A stretch of DNA of 64,000 nucleotides from Sthenelais limicola (taxonomy: Eukaryota; Annelida; Polychaeta; Phyllodocida; Sigalionidae), in the NCBI GenBank assembly GCA_942159475.1, contig OW804096.1:18438906-18502905 (forward strand), given 5' to 3'. The position numbers and the translations under genes are program-made. Position 1 is the stretch's first letter, and each line of letters begins with the position of its first letter. Under the pieces are notes generated by a model that was not told the DNA's origin, did not search any database, and saw only the letters and a list, made by a program, of their open reading frames with translations. Shown piece by piece: positions 9,487 to 22,200 of this stretch.

Positions 9487-12400
9487 GTAGGAAAAAGTTC
9501 CTCTTTGTTTATTATCTTATACTCTATTAGTTTGCCTCTAGTATTCTTTTTAAAAAGTTTAAAATTTTTAAATGATCTCATCACATTTTGAAAGAGTTTG
9601 ATAAGGGTTTCTATTTCACTTCTTTACTATATTTTCTTCAGATATATATTGCATTTTTATTTAGAACTGACAATAACATTCCGAAATTGGATACATACTC
9701 TCTGCCTAAGCAGGTCTTCCTGAGAGATCCATTCCCTACAAGTATTTCGATCTTACATAAAGTTTTATTAAAATATAGGATTATAGTTCTTGCAATTGAC
9801 TTATTGTCATTGTTCATTTCTAAAATGAAAGTTTATTTAATTTTGTTACATTACATTGTTCATTTTCTCATTGAATGTTATTTATTAATCATTTAGTTAG
9901 AACTCGTTATCAATAAGAGAGAACATTTTTACTATATTTACATAGACATACCTATGTTTCTGTGATTTAACTTATTTCATTTTAACACTGGGACAAAGCA
10001 ATAGTTCATATATTTGCTAACTCGTAAAGTATATTCTGATCAAATAATAGTCCTGATAATTGATTATCACAAATAAATACACGTAGAGCTGGTGTATTAT
10101 TATGGCAAAAAATGTGGAGAAAACTGTTTTCTCTATATTAGAACATCTTCTTAGAATTGTTCTTTTTCAAAATATAATCAGGTAATGCAGTTTCACCTCC
10201 TCTTCCTGGGTACTAGGGGAAGACCACCAGTGAGGTGAACTAGTCTTCAGAAGAAAGTTAAAACATTTTTCATGAAAAATAATTATAATAATAATAATAA
10301 TTAATTAAATATAACAAATGCAAACTTCAGGACCAGAAGATTCTGGAGCTCATGCTACAGAAGCGTGAGAGTGAGCGATCAGCAGAGGCTAAGAGAGAGG
10401 CGGTGCGGCGAGCATGGGAGACTGAGAAGGAGCATGAGAACGCTGTGAAGACAACAGCAGAGGTGAGGCGCAGAGAGAGTCTGGCCAAGATACGCAACCA
10501 GGACAGAGAACTCAGGGTAAGATTTCAGTTTTATTTTTAAGATCTCTAAGAAAATTGAAATAATTTAGTTGGTTGTCTCTATTACAAATGACGTCATCAT
10601 TTGGGCTCAATTGCCCCAAATTGAAATTAACTTTTTGAAATATGCCTGAAAATCTTAAGATATTTCCCATGGCCCTTTGACATGAGTTTCTCATAAATGG
10701 ATAAGTGACCAGTTCTTCCTATGATACCTACCTCCTTGCTCAAGCAAAACATTGAATTTGTAAAAACATATGATTCTTGGTCGTTTCTGTGGCCACTTGG
10801 AGGGTCAAATTGACCATCCATATCCATCCCCTTTCATTATCGCTAAAATTTCTTCCGCGAACTCCCTCGAGTCACTGTCTCACCAAATTTCTTTCTTCAA
10901 ATCTCCTCTGTCATTTTTGTTTGCACTATTTTTGTGTTTGTTTTTTCCTATTGAATTTCCCATTCATCTATACTTTTGGCTAATCTATAAGGCCTAACAT
11001 TCATGTACCAATATTGTCATGCCAATTCTGGGTGTCTCCCTTGACGCTCCCCTGTGCGTCATTTCCTCTCCCGCCTGACGTCATAGGTTACCCCCGTGAC
11101 GTCATAGGTCACGTGACATTGAAGGGATTTGATATTTTTATTCAGAGTTCGCGCCATGGTGATAGTAGAGAATCCCTTATCAGCATTTCCAGTGAGGTTC
11201 GTGACCATTTTCTGAGTTCGAGATATAAAAAGAAGAATAAAATATAGCCAGGAAATCATCTTCCTAGTTATAGGGTGACCACAACTGATGAAAAATGAGT
11301 TTTCAAGAAATCAAATACTGATATTTGTTTTAAAATTCGCCAAATAATGGCAGATTCTTTTTTTCCACCATTTTGGTTTATATTGACCAATATGCACTTC
11401 GAGAAAGGAGGCTTATGGGACAAAATCTTTCCAAGATTTCAATGAATTAAAACAAATTGAACTGAATGAATTGTATTATAACTCAAATGTGACTAGCAGA
11501 AAGACTTCTACCTTATGTAGGTGAAAAGAAAAGAAAAGCTGAGATTTTGGTTTTATGGCGTCTTGTGTGTTACTGACATGCCAAGCGTCACATATAAATC
11601 CTCCATTGTGAACATAAAATATGTCAGAAATGTTGGAATATATTACATTTTATTATTTCACCTTTCCAACAGATTTTGCATTTGCAAAGGAAACCTGTTT
11701 TCTGTCATATAAGTCGATATCAGTTTCACGGGTATTTTCCTTATTTTCTAATGAGGAATTACCACATTTTAGAAATATTTTAAATTAGACTTTATTATTG
11801 TGTGGTCACTCTTGTGGTATTGATGGGTGTTCACTAGGTACCAATAGGTTAACTTAATCCTACCATTCTTAACTCTTAACTCTACATCTTCTTACTCAAC
11901 CTTTCTAAACATTTTTAGATAACATTAAATAATAATATAGTATTCAGTGGAATTACTATTTCATTATTAATCCTTCTACTACTTCATCATATTCAAACTA
12001 ACACAATAAGTTTTGAACGAAAGGCTTTTATTCTTTTAGCTTTATGTATTACCAATTTTTATCTCAAATTTGCTTTTTGAAAAAAAATGTTTTTTTAAAA
12101 TGCTTTCCTCCCTCATGGTACAAAAGCAGAAATGAAGTTTTCAGTCAGGTTCAGAAGGCAGTTTTGGACCCCTAAGTCTTAGGGGTCATTAACACTTTAG
12201 CCTTAGTCTTAGCCTTGTGGTTAAGCTTATCACTGGATGCGGAATCGAGGAATGTGGGTGTCTGGACCTGACTGTTTCCGATGCAATCCTATTACTTCCT
12301 TCCTTTCCTTTCCATTGTTCCTCTCTGTTATCTTTATGCATGGAATTCAGAAATTGTGGTTTCATGAAATTTCCCCCAAAAAACTAAGGAATTTCAAATT

Positions 12401-13187
12401 AGTAGATGTAGTCTCGCTTATCAAATTAGTAGATATAGTATTCCCTATATTGGTGTGGTTTTCCTCCTGTTGAAGTGTTCTGTAGAAAAAGACGGTTTGT
12501 TTTTATTTTATTCTAAACTCACAAATTGCATCATCCCTACCAAAGTGACCAATCATATGTGTATGTAAACAATACGCCTTAGCTTTTGAAAAAAGTCTTC
12601 AAGAAATTTCATGATACGAGATCATACAAAATTGAATCAACAGTTCATTGTATATTTTGATAATCCAGTGATTGAGACCCCATATTCCCCATATCAATCA
12701 TCAATAATTTGTCAAGACCATCCACTTTTAAATTACCTCTTTTGTTAGATCGAAATTAACTATTTCAATCAAGGCTTCTGCTGCAAAGTCAGAAATCAAT
12801 TATTTTATCAACAGGCAATCCCATGCATACACATATTTGATCACTTACACTTACCTTAGCTTCTGTGAGAAATATGAAAAAGTGATGGTTATAAATTTGA
12901 ATTTCCCCGCGCTTCCAGAGGCGAGACAGTGACATAGACAGGCGGGATATAGAGGATGCGCTCAAGTATAAGGAGAACAAGTGGTCGTCCCAGTCACAGA
13001 GGATCATGGAGCTCAGGGTGAGTCAACAGAACATGGATTTAATGACTTCTTCTTCTTCTTTTTCTTCTTCTTTGTATTGCAGCATTGATTAACTACCATG
13101 TTGTTGTTGTTGTTCTGTGTTCTACTTCTTCTTCCTCTTCTCCTTCTTCTGCTTCTCCGTCTTCTTCTTCTTCCTCTTCTGCTTCTT

Positions 13188-13218
<31 letters not shown>

Positions 13219-16200
13219 TTCCTCTGTGTTGAAACTACGTTCTTTTGTAACTTTTTAATAGTCTATTTTAAGATTACTGTACTATATATCTTTTTCAAAA
13301 TGACTGTCTACTAAGTAGACCTGTACTGTTGCCTTGCATAGCTGAATGAACGTCCAAGAAGGAATGTTTCTTTGGTTGGCAGTCAGGCCTAAATTTTCAT
13401 TTCCTTCTTCTATTTTGATGAGGAAAAACTTAAAAAAAATAAAAACATAAAAATCACAATAAGATGGGTGACTTGATGAGGATGTATATTTATCTAACAG
13501 CCGATACAAACACGAAGGTTCGAGTCGAGAATCTTGAAATACCAAAGTATGGACGACATGCGCAACAAGTGTGAGCGTCCTTGGGTTGCCAAGGAAACCA
13601 ACGGCTATCTAGCTGTCAAGGTATAAACATGGCTCCACCTAGTGGTCCTGGACTCAAGCAATCATTACTGGTTCAGGTGGTGTCTAATGATAATCTGGTC
13701 TCTAATCTGGTATCGCATTATTAGAACTGGCCGTAATTTAATCACAGTCATCATAATGTTCCCTAACTTCTTTAGTTTATACACTTTTATTAAAAGCATG
13801 CTGGGCTTAATGTATAGTAATGAATTCATTACAGGGAAATTGCATTTCTAAAATTTTATGCCCCTATCAAAGTCTGATATCTGGAAGCAAAATCTTTTTC
13901 CTTCCAATTCTATCTTTTCTAGTTATCTCCTCCATTGCTATATATTTGTCATTCTCAGGAGGTAGAAGACTAAATTATTTATTGTGTATTTAAATAAAGT
14001 TGTATTCATTATAATCTGTCCTTAATTCGTTATGATGACTGTGATATAGTGAAGCTTATGAAAGCCAATTCGGAGGAGAATAATGCATCAAATAAATAAT
14101 GCTCATCAGAAAACCTTGGTGTTGAGTCGTTAAATAAAGAGAATGGAACAAGAAGCAGGTAATTGAAAATTATTGCACAAGTTTCCTCTGCCCGAGGCCG
14201 AGTGCTACCACAGAGGATTTGAGTGCAATAATAGTGATGTCTTCCAGGAAAATGAGTCACAAGTCGCAAAATGAATATTTTTCAAAGTGTTTTTATCACA
14301 AGATCTCTTTATTACAATGTTCTGATTTTTAGAGGGGTTAGCACTTATTGTCAGAAGAGTCCATGTCACAAATTTCAGGACATTGTATTAAATATATTCT
14401 TGCGTTTTGAAGGCCTTTGTATGAAGTATATTTAGCTACTTTACTGGAAATTATCCATCCATGAAGAAACTTTTCTTTTTTGAAAATAAAAATATTAAGC
14501 TTAAGATATAGAAATACTTATTAGGTGGATGTTTACTATCATTGGAATCACCTTTATCTCTTCCTTTCAAATATGGTGATATCTCAAAATCGATATTTTG
14601 CAACTCATATTCTTAAAACGGATCACAAATGTTCAATACTTGCACAAGGTTCCATTCACTATTTATTATATGCCTTAGTTGTCTGGACAAAGGTGAAAAT
14701 GTTCTCTCAGAGAGTTCACTTTATTTTATCAAAAATGATATTTTTATTGATATTTGTTGTCATCCAGGAGTGTTGGGCTGTTCTTGGTCTTGTCATATCA
14801 TACTCGTAGAGTATGAGTACTTTTATTGCACCCCTTTATTGCACACCTTGGACAGCATGGGCATATAATAAAAGATTTTACCATTTTAAACCCTTTATTG
14901 AAATGACAAAGACCTGACATTTATTCACAGGAATCATTGTTTTTATTTTGTTATTATTTTATGATTATTTAACTGCTTTTTTTATTTAATTTTCTAGGTA
15001 TTTTTGTCTTTATTTGCTACTGCACAAATGAAACTTTTACTTAGATTTAGAGATGTAGTCGGCAGAGGAGTGCTATGATTCAAGGATTAAGTTTTTGCTG
15101 GTTTTATTTCCTTTAATGCTTTCTTTTTGCAGGCTTTAGTTTGCTCTGAATAGTTTATAATAGCGTTTTTATTTAACTTCGTCTTCCTTTTCAACTTCAT
15201 TTACATAGTGGTCTGACTACCAGAAAGTATAAACATCCATACAAAATATTTATGATATAAAATATAGAGGATAAATTAGGTAAATGATTGCAGATAGAAT
15301 ACTTGAATGAAATATGCAAAAGGTATTTGAAAATAATTGAATGATATTCAACACCAGAGAGCTATTTATTCTGATTTGATTTTATAAAAAAAAAATATCT
15401 TTAAGAAAAATATTTTTTTCTATCAACCAATTTATTAAATTTTAAGAAATTAAAACAGTACTCTCTTACATTATTTTAAAGGCAGAAATTGCAATTTATA
15501 TATTTTATTCGCACATAAAACACCTTCGAATGACAATTTTAGTTCTTATACATTTTGGTCACGTTTGGGAAGGTGTACATAAGATTTGCCTGCTTTCATC
15601 ACTTTTTGTCTTAGTGTATATATTGAAGCTTTTTGTTCAGCTCATTGACAGATTTATTTACTCTCCAAATGGAAGGGGCCGTATACAGGGCCCCTACAAC
15701 AGACATGATTAATGGGATCACCTTGTGTAATTGAATCAAATTAGCCATGGAAAAAAGTAGTTAAATGTCGTTATTATTACTATTTTTCACAGGAGAAAAA
15801 GATGGCTGAAAGACGATTGCAGAATATGCAACGGAAGAAATCTGCGGTAGGACTAGCTTTCTTGTTTAGATATTTTAAATATAAAAATATGATGGGGGTA
15901 GTCAGGTGTGCTACTGTTGGTATACATGCCTTGGTAGAGGCTTTGGTTTACTACTGGAGGTTTGTGCCTTTAATTTACTTCATAGAAGGACATGACATTT
16001 TTTTTAAAAAAACTACAAATGCTGACTGGCTGACTGGTTTTCTTAGTTGATTGAGTATAATACATTAAAAAGGTTACATCTTAAATAAAAATCATACATT
16101 CAGTACATAACACTCAGTACTCTAATCCTTAATCTGTAATATAATACTATGACATGAAATAAATGTTAGCGTTTGCTAACCTAGTTCTGTTTTCATTCTC

Positions 16201-19200
16201 CAGGAGGACCGGATAGCCAATCAGAAGCGGGAGCAGGAAGAGATGGCCCGCCTCGTTCTGGAGCGGCAAGAGCGTGAACTAAAGCGTGCCAACTCCATGA
16301 AGGAGACGCGTGAACAGGAGGCAATCATGGTAACTAGTTATTGTTTTAATGCTTTCTTAACTACATAAAATTAGTGCTTTTCTCAGCTCAACAAAAAGAA
16401 TGCATTATGTATATATATAGTAGTCATGAATCAACAGTATGTGTTAGTATATGTTGCTTTGATTATAATATTTAATCGATTTAAAGAGATAAACACCAAA
16501 ACCGTAAGAAAGACAATGTCAAGTTGATGTTTGCTTGAGATGTTTATTTTGATGTATTTGACCGACGTTTCGGAGTTCTTTATTCCTTCTTCAGTTATTT
16601 AATATTATAGACTGGCTTCAGTGTTAATTGTTTTTGTTTTTTAACAACCTTTTGTTCAATATGTCAACAAAGCACTCTCGTCTTGGTGGGTAGATAACAT
16701 AATTTGTTTACATCGTACCCTTTTTCTCTTCTCATTAGGTATGAAATTCTGAAAGAAAGATTTGGCCTGAGCGTTATATAGAGACCTCTAACGAGTATAT
16801 ATAATCGTATAAATTCATTACATTGAATCACAATACCACATTTGTGAAATATTTTGTTTTTGAAAAAAAAATGCTGATCCACAGAAAAATTATTGAGGAC
16901 AATTTACCACTCAGACCATGCTTGTCACAATGGTGTTACAATGTCTGGATAAAGATTCTTGTTTTATCTATATCAAATTAAATACAGTTCCATACAATGA
17001 TTGTCAGTGCTAAGAAAGGATTTTAATTATCAAAACAATAGCCCCCTTCACAAATTCCGTCTCCAGTGCACCCCAGTAACTGCGGGATGAACTTCTGTCA
17101 TTCTGCACATGCGCAGTTCAGTTGACTCACCTAGCTATGCGGGCTGAACCTCACCCGGGCTCCTGGTGGACGTGCAGGGGTGTGTGTGTGCCTAGGAGCA
17201 CACGGCCGCTGACCCCCTGCAGCCCGTACACCTACGCTTACTTGTTTTTTTTATACACTCTTACAAAAGTTGCCATATACTAAAATCTAGCGGATAAAAT
17301 GTTCTCTTATTAAGCATGACCAATCTTAACATGTCATTTAATAATATTGGAAAGCTTGCAGTACCATACAATAACTCAAATTCTGAGAGAAAAAGTAGAA
17401 AGTTAGAAGCCTATGGTTAATACATAAGGCTTCTGTGAGCCTGCCCGCCTAGCTCATAGTTTGGGCCGTTTCCGCCGCTCTCTGTATGGCGCTGCTGTCA
17501 ATATGAAAAATGCCCTATTGAGAGGTAGTTTTGTATATGTCATGCATAACCTTCCAAAGCTTTAATCAACCGTTAGAATATTGATTTAATAATGACTTCT
17601 TTGTCTAACCCTGATGAAGGCTAACTGAGTTAGCCGAAACGTTGGTTATCATAGACAAATAAAGAAAGTCAGAAAAACAACTCATAGGTCTATTCATTTC
17701 AAGTCCCGAATTCGAACGTCAACCATAGTTACAGTTCAGAGGCAGTTGGTAGAAAATCAAACCATCATTGATTTAATAAGATTAAATTTGTAATGGACCT
17801 GAATACCAATGACCTATTTTTTTAATTTTAGCAACGGAAGCTCAAAAACTATTATCAAAAGAAGAGGGTTGATACCAAGCTGGGCGATATAAAGAGAAAG
17901 TCAAGGTAAGGAGTGTCATAATGCCATTATGATATATTTAATTGATTAACACTTATAGCAGAGCAGAAACAATAGGAATTTGTACAGATTATCTTTTGCA
18001 TTTCAGTACAGAATGAAGTAGATTCGTCAGGATTGTTTCAAACATGAAATCACAATACCACATTTGTGAAATTGTTTGTTTTTGAAAAAGAAAACTGATC
18101 CACAGAAAAATTCTGCTGAAGTGGATTGATGATATGGGTTGGATACCAATATAACTATGATAACAAATATTTTATTTGAAAAGTTGCTAACCTTAAAATA
18201 GTATAATCAAAAATAATAAATTATTTTGGTAACAGAGAGGACGTCAACTCATTACAAGCTGCTATTGAGATGAAGCAAGCGACTGCACAGTCACACGTTA
18301 ATGACATCACAACGCGACGTAACAGCTCACTACGGAGAAGCACGTAAGTCCTGTGTCTATATGTTGTATAGGCTGTATTAATACTTATATTCCTCCTCTA
18401 GTACCAGTGCATCAGCATGATACACAAGGGCTGTAGTCTTGGATTTGAATAAAATTCTAAATTTTAGCAAAATTGAAAATTTCTTTTCTTTCTTTTTTTC
18501 ATTATTGGATGAATTTTTGATTTTTAATATAATATTTTATGATCGTAGTTTCTAGGAGAGTTTGTCCCTCCAGTCCCTCTATCACATGCTGATACACCCA
18601 TGTACGGGTCAAATCTTCTGAAAATGTACAATTGGCCTTCACCAATCCCCGCAAATAAACCAAATTTAAGATTGAAATTAGGTTCAAATTACAGTTCAAC
18701 ACAACCAGACAGACTTATCAAATGAATACAATACAGAGTACACTCAGATATACTCAGTATTTATACATCTTTACTCTAATTTAGCAGAATTTGAGAGATA
18801 TGTAGAATTGTAGATTGTGCATTTTCTGAAAATCTGACCCGTATGCATCAAAAAGTGTTTTTATCATAACACCCTTGATACACTCCAGGTTCAGCCAACC
18901 GATTGATGGTTAATTCAATTCAATACTTTATTCCGAATAGCAATAATAAGCTACAGTAAAATCCATATAAGCTGCAATTTTCTGACACTGACTAACTAGA
19001 GCTACTACAGCTACAAAGAAAAAAACATTGTGAATAGCGAACAATATAGTAATTTATTTCAAAAAGACTCCATCAGGCATGGAGCTGAATTTTTTTTTCA
19101 TTTTTTTTTATTTAGAATTTTTATACAGCAAACATCAAACATCCTTGCAAATGACAATTGGAATTATTGGTAGACTGGCACAAAATACACTGGCTATAAT

Positions 19201-22200
19201 AAAAAAAAAGATTGATCTAAATAGAAATAATAGAATTAATAAAATAATAATAATAAAAAAGATTGATCTAAAACTGTTGATCAAGGTTGATGCTAAATCG
19301 AGAGAGTGGCAACACTGAGTGTATCAATGGTTTAATGATGTCTAGCTGATAAGAAAACAAAGCCATCACACTCATAGAAACCTATCCATGGGAAAAGGAT
19401 ATCTGCACGCCCAGTGTGTTCATATTAGTTGTACCAGGCGTTGACAATACAAAATTAATTGTCATTAATTGTCAAAATTAAGTGCCTTGAGAATATTAAG
19501 CTGAAGGTCCACATTCCATACTCTTGGTCTACAATGTGGATGCAATCTTTAAATGAAATCATGAAATTATTTCCTACTGAGATATAGAATGTACTTGATT
19601 GAGAAGATGAATGTTTTGTGACATTTCAAAATTTTTCTGGACACTCATCGCGCTTTATAGCGCGTTCTTAAAACCTAAATGCAGTTTTATTATACCTGAT
19701 TTCATGAATTGATATCCTCTTCCATTGGAAGTTTACTGAAGTTCCTCATGCTATAGGATTGGTATTTGCGTTTTGGTAATGGCAATGTGATGGTTGTCTT
19801 GTTTTCTGGTTGACAGCTTCTACTTGTTATTCTAATGTTCAAAAAGATAAATTGACATTTCTAATAATGCAGCTTGAAACTTAAAACTTGTTGATGTGAT
19901 ATACAAATGTTTGATATTTGTAACAAAACAGTAGGCAATTATTATATATTTTTCTTTGGGAAATAGCAATTTGATATGTAAAAGTCATGAATGAAATCAC
20001 ATCAGACCTTGTATATATTCTATTATCAATTTAGAATGTTTTCTCCCATTATCTGTAATTCAAAATTCATAGTTGTGTGCAAAATGAAAAATATAAGTTT
20101 CAAGTTCACATTATATGAAAGGTGTTTGTATTTTCCTGTGTGGAGTGAGCCAATTATCTAATGAGGTGCAGTCAGCTGACATGGAAAAATGATGTGACGA
20201 TTGGATTCATCTTAACAGCCGCCACTCAGCTGACGCCCGACAGTCAGCTACCTTCTCCTGTGACTGTCCCCTGTTTCTCCTGTGACTGCCCCCTGTTTCT
20301 CCTGTGACTGTCCCCTGTTTCTCCTCTGACTAGCTCCTGTTTCTCCTGTGACTGTCCCCTGTTTCTCCTCTGACTGTCCTCTGTTTCTCCTCTGTCTGCC
20401 CCCTGTTTCTCTTCTGACTAGCTCCTGTTTCTCTTCTGACTGCCCCCTGTTTCTCCTCTGACTGTCCCCTGTTTCTCCTCTGATTGCCCCCTGTTTCTCC
20501 TCTGACTGTCCCCTGTTTCTCCTCTGATTGCCCCCTGTTTCTCCTCTGATTGCCCCCTGTTTCTCCTCTGACTAGCCCCTGTTCCTCCTCTGTCTGCCCC
20601 TTATTTCTCCCCCGACTGCCCCTTATTCCCCCCCGACTACCCCTGCTTCTCCCTTGACTACTTTTTTCTCCCTCGACTGCCCCCTGTTTCTCCCCCAACT
20701 GCCCTCTGTTTCTCTCCCCTGACTGCCCCCTGTTTCTCCTCTGACTTCCCTCTGTTTCTCTCCCCTGACTGCCCCCGTTTCTCCCCCGACTGCCCCTGTT
20801 AAGATAATTGGCTCAGTGGAAACAGGTCTTAAACTGCTGCATTGTTGGGTGGTTGCTAGTAATCTAGAACCTGTATGTATTTAACTGTCTATAGTGTTTA
20901 TAATTCTAAGTTTAATATTTCCCATAAGATTTTAATATCTTACCATAGTGTGCCATATTTCCCATTGATAAATAAACTTTTCCATTATTAATATTTGTAT
21001 GGGAATATCCTACGCTCTGATACTTAATACTATTTCCAGCAATTTTAAGATATTAATAATAAAGAATTTTGCATGTGGATTGTGTTACTGAATTTCTTGG
21101 TTAACTGTTTGTGGTACTAAATTTGTGTTTTGCTTCATTTTCACCTCGCTTTTTCATCACGAACAGGGGGAAACAAGGGTCAATGTTAGTATATCTGTTG
21201 GCTAATCATGAATCTTTTGCTCTCATTATATGTATATATTTAAAGATTAATCAAATACTAAAATATTCAATTTAAGTTATTCTATTTAAAAAAGGGGCTT
21301 CAAGTTTATAATCTTGTGAATTTGAATTTTGATCATTTGGCAGAAACTTTATTTGAAACTGTATTGGGGAAACCTTTTGTAAGAAATTAAAAATGAACTT
21401 TCATGAAAATCAGATTTGAAGCCTCTAAAAATGTTGTTTAATTGTCAAAAATATGTACTGCAATCTTATGCTCACAGATTATCACTGAAAAGTGAATGCT
21501 CTTTTCACTTTTATTTTATGTGAATCAAACAATATCACCTTGTATGTGACCAATGATAGCACTGAATTTGCACCAGTACAGTCTGATAAGAAAGTCATCT
21601 ATATATCAAATCTAAAACTCTTTTTATCACTGAATACATCATTATAACCCACCTTAAAATATCTTTTCTCAAGAATGATGGCACCCTTTCTGTCAAAGTA
21701 CATTAATACTCTTCTCTGTACTAGATTTTGTATAAATTATTTTTTGAAACTGATATATTGGTAAATCAAGTGATATACCTTTATTTTCTTTATTTTATCT
21801 CTGGTTCTTCTTGCTTATATTTGCTATTATGTTTACCAGCCAGAGTGTTCCTATCCACATGAACTCACCCCCATCTGTTGTAATAAATCACCCTTATTAT
21901 TCTTGAAAATAGTTTCATCCAGATAACAACTATCTGTAAAGCTTCCTGCTCATTACTTCACTTTCATGTGGATTGGAACTTCTCTTTTTATGTTATTTAC
22001 CTCTTCTTTTATTATTTATATGAAATTCATTTTTAATGTGCTTACATATATAGGTTTAAATTCTTTGAACTTGACTGAAGTGCAAGTATCAAGATCTTAA
22101 AGTAATTACCAAACTTTACTTCAATTAACTTGGATCAGAGCTTAGATACATAATCTAGGTCAAAGTTAGGTTTTTCACAGAATTTCAGCTTTTTTGGTCA

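Noticed and set aside
20330..20698. Minus-strand frame GETGGNQRRNRGQSEEKQG
   Set aside because: 21-bp repeat inside an intron, no splice signals and no unique sequence.
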